From positions 434,001 to 498,000 of the forward strand of contig ONZQ02000015.1 of the NCBI GenBank assembly GCA_900312665.1: 64,000 nucleotides of DNA. Reading direction: 5' to 3'. Numbering within the stretch: position 1 is the stretch's first letter; each line of letters begins with the position of its first letter. Below, piece by piece: positions 32,492 to 42,395 of the stretch. The notes under the pieces were generated by a model. That model did not search any database and was not told the origin of the DNA. It was given only the letters and a program-made list of their open reading frames with translations. The DNA is from Cephalotrichum gorgonifer (taxonomy: Eukaryota > Ascomycota > Sordariomycetes > Microascales > Microascaceae). Both the position numbers and the translations under genes were made by a program.

Positions 32492-35350
32492 TCAATACTC
32501 CTCGGCCTCGCTCTCTTCTCCCCCAATGTTCTCCCAGTCCTCTGCCGATTCATCTACGTCTTCGATCACCAAGCCCTCCTGCACAAGCAACTCAAATTCC
32601 TCGACTTCTTCCTCCGGCCCCCGGCTTGCTGGATCCATCGTCGGCTCGAATCTCGCGTCGTAAGGGCTCATTCGGAGATCCTTGTTGGCCATCCACTCGG
32701 GTAGGTCTACCTCCAACATCATTTCCTTTAGGTCCGGATAGAATATCTCGGGGAAGTTGCTTTTCGCGTTGTTGCTCGCCCTTGATTCAATCAATATGTT
32801 GTTAAGCGCATCATTCCGGTCCGACAGGCGCCTTGGGTTTTTCGCCCACCCGGAGAACATGTCGCGGCCGTGATGACGATGGGTTATGGCGAAGGAGAGA
32901 AGGTTCCAAGCTCCCACTGTGAGTGGCAGGCCGAAGAATTCCGAATACCTGAGCTTGAGCTGCTTCTTTCGGTCAAAGTCCTTATCGTCTGGATGGACGA
33001 TCATGCGTTGTACACAGGCTTGGAAGACGCATTCCAGGAACAGTGTGACCGGCGTGTCCTTCGTTTCTCCATGCCGGTTGCAACCCGTTTTCATCCGATT
33101 GTGTCTAGCCGACATCAATATTCCGACAGTTCTCCAGTTCCAGTCCCATGGCAACTTGTCACCGTGTAAGAACAAAGGGCAGCCATTGCGTCGTTCCAGC
33201 GTGACACAGGTGTATTGCTCGATTTCCTTGACGATCGACATAATCCTGCCCGCTTCTGATTGAAAGCCGCGGGTGGCATGTTGAGGTACATCGTCGGGAC
33301 TGACGGGAGCATCGGACTCATCACTGGGGGCGTTAGGGACATACTCGGGGGCGCGATGAAAGTCACCCTTCACCCATTCCTCGCGCCGGTACTGCTCCTC
33401 TTCAGCGCTCACATCCTGGGAGACCCTGTCAAGCAAGCTGATACCTGCCCTCCGCCGAATTTCTGTGAATCGGTGGAAATCGGCAATAATTGACCGTTGA
33501 ATGACCTCCAGCCTGCGCGCCGCTGCTGGGTCGCCCCTTTCGACATCGTCTTTGATGACTGAGAACTCCGCATAGTAGTCCGAGAGCGACTGGAGGCATA
33601 TTGGCAGCCCAGTAGCTCGAAGTAAATTAAGCCCCATGGGGACCAGCTCGACGTTCTTCGGATGGTGAATGTAGGCGTTTCCGTCATCGATAATGTAGGG
33701 GAATATCGCATCGCAGCTCATACGTGATGGGTGGCGGGCTCGAGGTGGGCTCAATGTCGGCCTTCCTGAGAATGCATTAACGTACCAGTTCCCCTCACTA
33801 CCGCTCAAGTCCTGTGCGAATCTCTCCTTGATGGCGTTCTCTAAATGCTGGTTCCACTTCACGCCCTTCTTCGCCCTTACTCTCTCGTGAACTACTGCGT
33901 CATAGGCGAGAGAACGGCTCGCGACAATGATAGGGCTGATCCCAGGTTTCTTTGCTCGGCAAGGTGGGCATGCGCGGAAGCCGTCAAGGTGTTCGTCTAG
34001 TTCACCGCATAGGGTCTTCGTGCCGCATTTTCCACACGCGTGAAATTCGGTCGACCTCTCTTTAGCAGTGCAATTGCACGCGTTTGGAGGAGGACATCCC
34101 GCCCTGATCATCCGGTTAACGCGGTCGGCTGATACCGCCATAGCCCTCCAGCCCTCAAGAATTTCATCCGACATGATCCACGCTTTGACTCCGTCGTCAA
34201 TTACCGAAGTCGCCCATGATTGGTCTGATGAGGATAGGTGGATCTCCTGATTCTTCATAGACACGTTGGCATTGAAGCTGGCACTTTGTGTAATCTGTGT
34301 GTATGCTCTGCCGCTGGAACTATAGCATTTGAAGAATGTATTGCCGTCGTATATGCGAGTGCGCCTGTTGTCGATCGTCGCTTCCAGGCTCAGCAACATG
34401 TTGCGCAACTCTCGGCGTATGCCTTCTGGTGTCCCTCTTGGAGAACGATGCCTCGTGAAATGGCCCGCGGCGTAACGAACGAAATTCTCGACTTTTTGGC
34501 ATGCAGTCTTCTGGTCCGGGGCAACGGCTTCGTTCGAGTCGGTGATTAACGCCATCCCTGGTGGATCTCCGAGTGGCCTTGCAAACGACACAACGTTTTG
34601 TCCCCAGATAATTCCCTCCGCCTCCGGTACGATGACAGACTGTTTAGCGTTACCGAAGGCGACTTGGCACATCTGGGCGTTGAAGTTACCGTCGATGTAG
34701 GGGATGCGAACCAGCCAGCTGTTGTGAATCGGTCTGAGCATCACGGGGGCGTTCATAGGAATTGGCTTTGTCGGACATGTGCTAGCCGTGGCGGCGACAA
34801 AGAGTATTTTGGTCAGATTAAGCGGTCGGAAAAGTCTGCCTCGGTGCGATGGGGCCATGTCGTCAGGGCGCGCCCATCTGTTCAGCGCGTCGGCCAGCAA
34901 CCGACAGATCGATCCCGCCTCGTGGAAGTCAAAGTCCGCCGTATTCACCAACAGAAAGAACCTCTCTGACCCGTCCTGGATGGCTAGAAGCTCCCAGCGG
35001 TCATCGGCGGCCCTAACTACGGGACGATAGTCCCTCCCTTCACGGCGTTCCAGCTGGTACACGAAGTCAAATGGGTCTTCATGTACGTTGTCTAGAGTTC
35101 GAAGAGGGCGAATTCTCTTGTGTATAATAGCTTCCTTGATAGCGTCCTCCATCTTCTTCTGGAATGGACCTTGGATCTGGGGGTTGTCGGGCGGAGGTGG
35201 GCTGGTCGATACCGGCCCGATCAGCGTCGCCGGCGGTGGATGGGTCGGTCTCGGTTTCGAGTAGACACGCTCCTCGTCGTCGCTCTCGGTGGCGGGGCGC
35301 TTCCTGGGAAACGAGACTGGATTTAGAGTCAGCTTCACACGAAAGCGCAA
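32492..35350 (-). CDS. large unrecognised protein with a cysteine-rich module
   Basis: An uninterrupted frame of 952 codons. The first codon at 35350 is TTG, not ATG. The first in-frame ATG is at 35152 (886 residues), but the segment before it (KRPATESDDEERVY, KPRPTHPPP) looks coding, so an upstream exon is likely. Residues about 415-465 hold closely spaced cysteines (CPPPNACNCT, HACGKCGTKTLC, ACPPCR), suggesting a zinc-binding module. Conserved-looking blocks follow (SCDAIFPYIIDDGNAYI, LPWDWNWRTVGILMSARH, MFSGWAKNPRRLSDR), and the C-terminal 60 residues are strongly acidic. There is no signal peptide or clear membrane segment, and I do not recognise it. It is too long, unbroken and structured to be chance, and it lies between a dead retroelement and transporter fragments. 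Confidence 0.6.
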   Translation of the reverse strand: MRFRVKLTLNPVSFPRKRPATESDDEERVYSKPRPTHPPPATLIGPVSTSPPPPDNPQIQGPFQKKMEDAIKEAIIHKRIRPLRTLDNVHEDPFDFVYQLERREGRDYRPVVRAADDRWELLAIQDGSERFFLLVNTADFDFHEAGSICRLLADALNRWARPDDMAPSHRGRLFRPLNLTKILFVAATASTCPTKPIPMNAPVMLRPIHNSWLVRIPYIDGNFNAQMCQVAFGNAKQSVIVPEAEGIIWGQNVVSFARPLGDPPGMALITDSNEAVAPDQKTACQKVENFVRYAAGHFTRHRSPRGTPEGIRRELRNMLLSLEATIDNRRTRIYDGNTFFKCYSSSGRAYTQITQSASFNANVSMKNQEIHLSSSDQSWATSVIDDGVKAWIMSDEILEGWRAMAVSADRVNRMIRAGCPPPNACNCTAKERSTEFHACGKCGTKTLCGELDEHLDGFRACPPCRAKKPGISPIIVASRSLAYDAVVHERVRAKKGVKWNQHLENAIKERFAQDLSGSEGNWYVNAFSGRPTLSPPRARHPSRMSCDAIFPYIIDDGNAYIHHPKNVELVPMGLNLLRATGLPICLQSLSDYYAEFSVIKDDVERGDPAAARRLEVIQRSIIADFHRFTEIRRRAGISLLDRVSQDVSAEEEQYRREEWVKGDFHRAPEYVPNAPSDESDAPVSPDDVPQHATRGFQSEAGRIMSIVKEIEQYTCVTLERRNGCPLFLHGDKLPWDWNWRTVGILMSARHNRMKTGCNRHGETKDTPVTLFLECVFQACVQRMIVHPDDKDFDRKKQLKLRYSEFFGLPLTVGAWNLLSFAITHRHHGRDMFSGWAKNPRRLSDRNDALNNILIESRASNNAKSNFPEIFYPDLKEMMLEVDLPEWMANKDLRMSPYDARFEPTMDPASRGPEEEVEEFELLVQEGLVIEDVDESAEDWENIGGEESEAEEY

Positions 35351-35705
35351 CGGTGCAACGCGAAGTCGACGTGAGGGAGCAGAGGAGAGTGCAGTGAGGG
35401 CCGGGCAAACAAACTAAGGACAGATGGAAAGTGTAGTTTCAAAAGACGGAAATCTACACAGCGAGACTAGGATGGAGAGTGTGGGCGAGACCGTGCAATC
35501 AAAGACGTTGATAGAGAGCAGAACACGGGTGGTGTTGAGGAAGTCCTCAGTGGAGGGCAGGGAGGGGACCGGGTGCACACTCGAGCAGGGTGATGGGGAG
35601 CCATGATGAAGCGTAAGCTGGTAGTGAAGGGGATTTGGATCGGTCGATTGGATACTGAGGGCGATGGCGGAGATGGGGAGCTGAGACGATGGGAATGGAA
35701 GGGAT

Positions 35706-36323
35706 TCAGTGCCAGGGCGTGGACAGGATCGACGTACGGCCGTGCTCTTGGGACGCGTCATCAACGACCTTGCTCGGAGTGGCCACTTTCTGGGGAGTCT
35801 CGTAGTGATGGGGTTGTTGCCGAGGCCGGCTCTGTAATGCTTGAGCAGCAGACTTCGGACTGTCTTGGAGCTTCGAAGGGTTCGCTTGGCTGGACGGTTG
35901 TCTAAAGTCGGGAAACGGGTTTTCGATCAGGCTCTTCGTAATCGCCGACGCGGCGGTGGCTGCTGCTCGGCGAGGCCTCGGGGTTGGCGACGGGCTTGGG
36001 AGTGGGATAGTGACTTTCCGGTGCTCGCTGGCCTGGGGGCGTCCCTGGTTTGCAGAGATCGGACTCAGGGGCTGGCGGCCGCCTTTAGGGGTTGACAGAT
36101 TTGACGGCTTCTTTAGGGGACTGAGGTTGGGATACGGGTTCTGCGAGTACTGCGTGATCTTGGAAATTGCGGTCGATGCTGCTGCACGCCTGGGTCTGGG
36201 GCTCTCCGTGCCGGCTTCATGGCCGAGCGGGTTGCCTGTCGCGACATAGATGGTATCGTGAAGCTGGTCATCTTCGTGAAGTGGGTTGTCTTCGTTAGAC
36301 TCCATCGTGAACCCTCTGGCCAT
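35706..36323 (-). CDS. ORF with two proline/arginine/alanine repeats, possible 5' exon of the large gene
   Basis: Open frame upstream of the large unrecognised gene, same strand; from ATG 36323 it gives 205 residues, and another ATG at 36305 is possible. It is low in complexity and looks disordered. Two related repeats are visible: SPRPRRAAASTAISKIT with QNPYPN, and TPRPRRAAATAASAITK with ENPFPD. A donor GTACGT at 35737 and an acceptor AATCCAG ending at 35317 would join this frame in phase to the large ORF at 35316, by a 421-base intron, giving 1136 residues. That intron is four times longer than others in this window, so the join is a hypothesis. Alternatively this is a separate short gene or a chance frame. 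Confidence 0.35.
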   Translation of the reverse strand: MARGFTMESNEDNPLHEDDQLHDTIYVATGNPLGHEAGTESPRPRRAAASTAISKITQYSQNPYPNLSPLKKPSNLSTPKGGRQPLSPISANQGRPQASEHRKVTIPLPSPSPTPRPRRAAATAASAITKSLIENPFPDFRQPSSQANPSKLQDSPKSAAQALQSRPRQQPHHYETPQKVATPSKVVDDASQEHGRTSILSTPWH

Positions 36324-36915
36324 GTTCAGCAAAAGACACCTGGCGGTGGCGGAGACTTTGAAGATATGTGCGCACAACTTTTCCGGAGCGAGGGCAGGGC
36401 TTCGTGAGATCTCGCCCGCGGGTAGCTCCTTCCCTCCCAACACCGCGCTCAACGCTGGAAGTATATTGACAACCACCCATACCCCCGAGAAGTCAGAAAA
36501 TACGTACTGGGACTCCGGACTCGGGAAAATGAACGAGGCCCGATTAAGGCCCTCCATGGCGGAGGCCTTGTTGTCTTGAGTGTCGGAGATCTTGCCACAA
36601 AACATGGAGTTCCAGCCGAGTTCACGACTAGGAGGCGACAACACTGGCAGCAGGGTGAGCTACATGTATTCTCAGACCTGGCCCGACTGTCTCCCCACTC
36701 GCGGATGGGGAACTTACGACGCCTACGGCCTTTAAAACATTGTAGTTAGTGAAATGCGATGCCTGCTAAAAGGTGTACGGCGGTTTAATCCAAGTCTGGG
36801 CGGCGGCTATTCTTCATTTACCGGAGTGATCTAAACTGAGTTTAGCGATCATGATGCCGTTTGGCACCCGCAGGTATGAGATGCAACCAGGCCTGAGATC
36901 GCTCGCCTCATTTAA

Positions 36916-37102
36916 TCCCTCAAAGCATCCTTACACCGACCATGTCGAGGATTATACAGTTGTGCACGAGCTGCTGCTGCTCAGGTATCAGCCAGTATAT
37001 AGTGAACAGGCTATCAGCGAGAAGGAACATACCCACGATGCCGACAGTGAAGATGATGACATCCTCGATAATAAAGAGCTACTGCCAGCCTTTGATACTA
37101 TA
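36916..37102 (-). pseudogene. fragment of a second Dal5-type MFS transporter
   Basis: On the minus strand the frame reads SIKGWQ, a TAG stop, then LFIIEDVIIFTVGIVG, MFLLADSLFTIYWL and PEQQQLVHNC, about 55 residues. This is the central segment of Dal5-family transporters (GWQWLFIIEGV...FLLxDxPxTxxWLxxEER). It corresponds to the same part of the protein as the last exon of the neighbouring truncated gene but differs clearly, so it derives from another family member. The internal stop and the absence of flanking exons mark it as a relic. Confidence 0.65.
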
Positions 37103-37138
37103 GATGCACGGCTGAGTGGGAGAGGGACTTGAGGGGGG

Positions 37139-37160
37139 TTAGGGGCTAGGGGTTAGGGGT
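37139..37160 (+). repeat. telomere-like TTAGGGG tract at a gene break
   Basis: The plus strand reads TTAGGGGCTAGGGGTTAGGGG and then T, close to the fungal telomere repeat TTAGGG with one extra G. It lies exactly where the transporter gene loses similarity, and its reverse complement encodes that frame's last residues and stop. Confidence 0.6.
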
Positions 37161-38280
37161 ATATGAAGGTTTTGCATGAGGCAGAAGAGCCATGTTCGCG
37201 GGTCCTGACAAGCCTGTTTGAGCCCATCCCACGTAGAGCCCTGGGCCTGCTTCCCCACCGTGTCCCGGCGGATCCGCTCGACGGCCAGTGCCCGCTCCGC
37301 CTCGGTGAGCCAGCGGGTTCTGGAGGGGTCGTCGGGTAGGAGGAAGAAGCCGAACATAGCGACCAACGCTGTTACAGCGCCTTCGATAATGAAAAGCCTA
37401 ATTGGGTTAGTTACTGGGGGCCATGGAGTGAATATATGGAAGGGGAGGTTCACCATTGCCAGCCAGCCAGCCCTCTAGCTCCATCAAGCGTCGAAAAGGT
37501 AGCCGCCGCTATCAACCCCGAGCAGCCTGTGCTCACAACCTGTCCAGTGTACAGGAGAGAAATGCGCGTGGCGAGTTCCTTTCGAGTGTAGAAGATGGAC
37601 AAGAGGTAGAGGGCACCGGGGTAGAATGGCTATCGTCCGATTAGCGTCTGTGTGGGTGGATTACGGATGCCCCGGTGCGTACTTACAGCTTCAGCAAAAC
37701 CAAGGAAGAACCTGCACGCAACGAGGCCAGAGTAGTTCTTTACGCCGGCCGTGGCGGCCGAGATGGAGGCCCAAATTATCATGCACACGGACATGTAGAT
37801 GGACGGTCTCGTTCGGGTCAAGAACATATTGGAAGGCACTGCATCGTCATTCATGAGTATTCTTTTCCGCGTCGTGAATCCCAGTTCACTCACCCTGCAT
37901 CAAAAGATACCCAACAAACAGGATTGAGATGGCCGTGTTGTACTGAAGCCCCTTGAGGTTCAGGTCCTTTTCCAGGTTGTTCAGACGAGCCTGGGGCAGC
38001 GCATTTCGGTCGAGGTAGTTGAGGAAGTACATTGCCCACAGGATAGGCTTTGAAGGTCAGTGACATGATGTTCTGAGATGGATGACAGGCAACGAACCAT
38101 TATGCGAAAATCGAGCTTTCGAACGAGTGCGATCTCGGCGGGGTCGCTCTTCGCGACTGCGCCAGAGTAGTCTCCTTGCACTCGGACGATATCTTTCTTC
38201 ACGTCATCATCATGGAGGACGTCAACCTTGATGTCTCCATCTGGGTGCGTTCCCTGTGACTTCTCTGTTTTGGAGGTCAT
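37139..38280 (-). pseudogene. 3'-truncated Dal5-family MFS transporter
   Basis: Five exons can be rebuilt: 38280-38098, 38047-37894, 37838-37687, 37629-37454 and 37397-37139. The introns are 50-57 bases, and the phases all fit. The product, 307 residues, covers the N-terminal half of a Dal5-type transporter: KLDFRIM, LWAMYFLNYLDRNALPQARL, RFFLGFAEA-PFYPGALYLLS, then GWQWLFIIEGAVTALVAMFG and DDPSRTRWLTEAERALA. Similarity ends after DPRTWLFCLMQNLHIP, just before TM7, where a TTAGGGG-like tract provides LTPSP and a stop. Full-length members have about 480-540 residues, so half the transporter is missing. The exons themselves are undamaged, pointing to a recent break. Confidence 0.75.
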
Positions 38281-38571
38281 CGTGTAGGTAGCTCTTCCTT
38301 GCAGCAATACTGTAAACGTGGCGGAGAATTGAAAGAAGCCGCGCTTGAAAATTGACGAACAGGTTACTTACATGCGCCGACCAGAACGATAGGACCCGAG
38401 AAGCCATCTCTATTTAAGCTCCTGAGATCCTGGAAGGGGAGACCGCTAGCCCTCAAGAACGACTTAATCCTTCCCCACACGACGTCCCGAACAAGGAAAA
38501 CCCCGTGGGGAAAACAGACCCCACCGCCCATATGATTCGATTGCCGGTCGCCCATGTAACACAATCAGGGG

Positions 38572-38669
38572 CTTATTCCGCCCTTATCCCGTTATCCCGC
38601 TAAAGTGCGTCCATCAACACCCCGCTATTCCACTAACCCGCTATTCCGTCTTATCCCGCAATCCCGCAG
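38572..38669. repeat. degenerate TTATCCCGC repeat
   Basis: Degenerate short units of the form (C)TATTCCGC and TTATCCCG(C) recur about eight times between the broken transporter and the fumarase-superfamily gene. No coding function is seen. Confidence 0.65.
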
Positions 38670-38830
38670 TCGCCTGGACCAAGTTTCCCGTCGGCGATGT
38701 CGGCAGCCTAGCCAAGGAGGGTGAGATGCAGGAACACTTAAAACCCATGCAAGTATTCCTGTTCACGTATCCATTTAGGAACCATTGCCTCGCCTAAGAA
38801 CACCCAAGAACCACTTCGCTAGCCTTCGAC

Positions 38831-40370
38831 ATGGCAGGCGCCACTGTCTTCGACTCCCAGCTCTTTGGGAACATCTTCGGCACCAAGGAGATCAGGACAT
38901 GTTTCTCGGAGAGGTCTTACGTGGCCCGCCTAATCGAGGCCGAGTGTGCCCTCGCGCAGGCCGAGGAGGACGAGGGCGTCATCCCGAAGGGCACGGCTGC
39001 CGCCATCAAGACGCATAGTGATGTGGCCAACGTCAACTGGCCTGTACTTGCCGGAGAAGACGGAGATTGTTGGGTACCCCATTCTGCCTCTGGTGGAGCA
39101 GATGATAACATGGGTACCGAAAGAGGCCGGTAAGTCACATAATGATCCTGGATTGTCAATCTGAGCTCCTAGTTACTAATGTCGGGGGAATAGCGGGATA
39201 TGTTCATTGGGGAGCAACAACACAAGACATCATGGACCTGGCGTCCGCCCTACAGATGAAGCAAGGTCTAGAAATTGTTTCGCGCCTCCTATCGGAGCTG
39301 GACCGGACCCTTGCTAGAATGAGCGGCGTCTACCGCGACGTACCGATGGCGGGCAGGACTCATCTCCAGCACGCGCTGCCCATCACCTTCGGGTACAAGT
39401 GCGCCGTGTGGCTGGCGAGTATCCGTCGTCAGCTGCGGAGGCTGAAGGATATCCAAGAGACGTGCCTGATGGTGCAGTTCGGCGGTGCCGCGGGCACATT
39501 GGCGTCGTTGGGTACCGGAGATGCCGGTATCCGTGTCCGAAAGCGCCTAGCGCAGATCCTCGGTCTCACGGATCCCATCATTACGTGGCACGTCTCCCGG
39601 GACACGGTAGCCGAAGTTGTGAACTTCTTGGCTATATTGGGAGGGAGCCTGGGGAAGATCGGCCTAGACCTCATCGTCATGTCCTCTAACGAGCTCAATG
39701 AGGTATTTCAGATGGTTTACATACGTGACACAGGACTATCTTACTGACAGCCACTTTCTAGGTTGCTGAACCATTTGTCCCCCATCGCGGTGCCTCGTCA
39801 ACTATGCCCCAGAAGCGTAACCCCATCTCGAGCGAGGTCATGCTGGCTCAGTCCAAGATCCTCCGCGCGCAGGCCGGCCTCGTACTGGACGGGATGGTCT
39901 CGGACTTTGAGCGCGCGTCCGGCCCGTGGCACCTGGAGTGGGCGGCGACCTCCGTGGCCTTCATATCCGCCGTCGGCTCCCTATATCAGGCCAATTTCGC
40001 ATTGTCCGGGCTGCAGGTTAACCAGGATGCCATGCTCACGAACCTCGAGTCAACAAAGGGGCTTATAGTGGCCGAGGCGGTCATGATGAAGTTTGCTGAG
40101 CATACCGGCCGCCAGCGGGCACACGATATTGTTTACGAGGCTTGTACAAAGGCACTTAGAGACGGGTCGACGCTTCATGTGGCGCTGAGCGAGTCCAAGG
40201 AGATTTCAGCAAACTTCGCGTCCGAGGAGTTGGCTAGGCTGTGCAACCCTATCAAATACCTCGGGTGTAGTCAGCTGATGGTGGACGAGCTGTTAGGGGA
40301 TAAAAAGAATGGGGTAGTCCATGGTGCCAGCAAGACTAACGGGACGAACGGGACGAATGGGGTGTGCTAA
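38831..40370 (+). CDS. fumarase/aspartase-superfamily enzyme (CMLE or adenylosuccinate-lyase-like) with an apparent 1-base frameshift
   Basis: Exons 38831-39129, 39194-39702 and 39762-40370, with introns of 64 and 59 bases. The protein starts FDSQLFGNIFGT, has HWGATTQDIMD, the segment GRTHLQHALPITFG, and the superfamily signature SSTMPQKRNP at the start of exon 3. It resembles PcaB-type 3-carboxy-cis,cis-muconate cycloisomerase and adenylosuccinate lyase. In exon 1 the frame encoding SDVANVNWPVL must change to that of PEKTEIVGYPILPLVEQ at about 39049-39051. The summed exon length is one base over a multiple of three, so a single-base insertion explains it. Without the extra base the product would be 471 residues. 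No intron with normal size can bridge the shift. It is a pseudogene or a sequence error. Confidence 0.8.
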
Positions 40371-41301
40371 AGACCAGATTGGCGATTCTCGCATGTTTAC
40401 AGCGGATCCATATATGATCATCCAAGAATAAGAAAGGAATAGAACCGCCCTGTAAATGATATGATAGGTCTACAAGACCCCGCGCCCGTAAATCTCTGTT
40501 TAACCTCTGTTTATAATACGAAGTGTTCAAGTCCACGGACATAATCCAGGTATCCCAGTATAGAACCATGTAGGCCGGATTCAGCCTGCAGGTTCGACTG
40601 TTGCTTCCGATTTGACACTGACCACTTGTCCCCTTATGTCGAGCCCTGTAAGTGGGCTATGCAGCGAAAACGTAAACTACCTCAGCCTCCAGGAACTCAT
40701 CTACTAACGCAGATCTTCATCAGCCACCCTGCTTATTGGCGCACAAGAGCAAAGTCCCCTCCACTTCCTCGAACGTTGGAGATAATAACAATTCTAAGCA
40801 ATCGTTCGTTCATTCGCGGGCCGTCAATAAGCCCACCTCGGCGCAGGTATGCGGTGCCTCAACAGGGGGGAAAAGCGCGAGATGGGTATTTGTCATGTTG
40901 TGTTCTATTATCCGATCTCCGGTTGGCTCATACTCTCCCAGCAGTGGAGCGCCGACCCGAATACAGTTTAGTGGATGGCTTAACTCCGCGCTAAAGAGCT
41001 GAGAAACGTGGAACTAATCTCCGCCACAGCGGTGTAAGAGCGGGTAAGAGCGTATTGCGTATTGCTTCGCTCGCTGCTTCGCGACTTCGCGTCTTGGCGA
41101 ACGTTTCCATCGCTTCGTCCTTTCGCTTCTAGACGAGCTTTTCAGCCAGGGATAGCATAAGCCTAGAAGCATATTATAGGTATACATATATATATATAGT
41201 CCTGTTCCGTAGAGTTAAAATTCCTCCTTCATCGTGCCACTCATTCGCCGATATTTCGTAAGCTCCTCAACTCACACGTCTCGGACATCTTCCCCGAAAC
41301 C
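40371..41301. other. intergenic region with TTCGC-rich patch
   Basis: No gene is supported. At about 41040-41130 the sequence is rich in GCTTCGC and GTATTGC units. A TATA-like run follows (listed separately), leading into the peroxidase gene. Confidence 0.5.
41181..41199 (+). promoter_or_regulatory. TATA-like run upstream of the peroxidase gene
   Basis: TATACATATATATATATAG lies 103 bases upstream of the ATG at 41302, a typical distance for a fungal TATA element with a short leader. Confidence 0.5.
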
Positions 41302-42259
41302 ATGAAGTACACTCTCCTTGCCAGTGCAGCTGTTTTCGGCCTCGTCGCTGCCAGCCCTTTAAAATCTGAGCCCAAGGGCCACGAGTACCGCCGCGAAAAG
41401 CACGGAGATCGTCAGTTTCCCCACACATCCAACCATCCAGCTTGATACCTATCATATTAGTCTACGATGACCAAAAAGCTAACACTCGGATTGCAGGCCG
41501 GTCCCCCTGCCCTGGCCTAAATGTTCTAGCCAACCACGGCTGGCTCCCCCGCTCAGGAAAGGACCTCACGCTCGAGGACATTCGCTTCGCCTCGGAGCAC
41601 GCCTACAACTTCGCACCCGGCTTCTACGACGAAGCCGTCGCGTCCGTCTTCGCCTTCAACCTCTCCACCACAGATAACCCCACCAAGACCTTCAACCTGG
41701 ACGACCTAGCCTCAGTCGCGGCGCACGACAATATCGAGTTCGACGGCTCGCTCTCGAGAAATGACCTCGCGGTCTCGGGAGACGCGCTACACTTCGACCC
41801 CGATGTCTGGCGTCCGGTGTCGGAGAACCTTGGGCTGGGGGATGTTGGCAAGGGAGATAAGGGGTGCAAGGGCCCCAAGGGCGGAGTTGTCACTGCCGAG
41901 ATCGCGGCGAAGGCACGCGCTGCTCGCGTGAAGGCCGCCATGGAAGCGAACCCTTCGTTCAACTCTTCCAAACTGCAGACGGACGGGAGTCCCGGGACGA
42001 CCGCGCTGTATCTGACTACATTGTGGGACGACAAGGCAGAGGGTGCGCCTAAGACTTGGGTCAAGGCATTCTTTGGTACGTCATCCTGCTTCCCGCCGGT
42101 CTGCGTGGGTACGGCTCTGGCGATCACACGCTAACAGTTGGGACAGAGGAGGAGCGCCTTGCTTATCGTGAAGGATTCAAGACACCTGAGAAGGTCAAGG
42201 ACCAGGCCTATTTCGGGGCTATCTTTGCTGCTATTCTCGCTGTAAAGGTTGATTTATGA
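41302..42259 (+). CDS. secreted haem-thiolate peroxidase (chloroperoxidase/UPO family)
   Basis: Three exons: 41302-41410, 41497-42075 and 42138-42259, with introns of 86 and 62 bases, giving 269 residues. A signal peptide covers about residues 1-18. The haem-ligand motif SPCPGLNVLANHGWLPR places the proximal cysteine at residue 41. Family members oxidise or halogenate organic substrates with hydrogen peroxide. The distal motif, usually EHD or EGD followed by S, reads E117-F118-D119-G-S121 in NIEFDGSLSRND. Thus E, D and S are kept but the middle residue is Phe. The final helix LAYREGFKTPEKV and length agree with short family members. The convergent neighbour is the S58 peptidase gene. Confidence 0.88.
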
Positions 42260-42395
42260 GAGTCTGTCGATTGGATGTAAGATTGCATATAGAGATTCGC
42301 CATCCAGTGTTGGGAAGCCCCTCAGATCACAGGAGAAGCCCTTATGGTCACGTTCCTCCGATTGTGGACCGTCCGGGCTCGAATATTCCGTTTCC

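Noticed and set aside
36851..37132. 93-codon plus-strand frame
   Set aside because: It is the opposite strand of the decayed transporter fragment, which has recognisable family residues.
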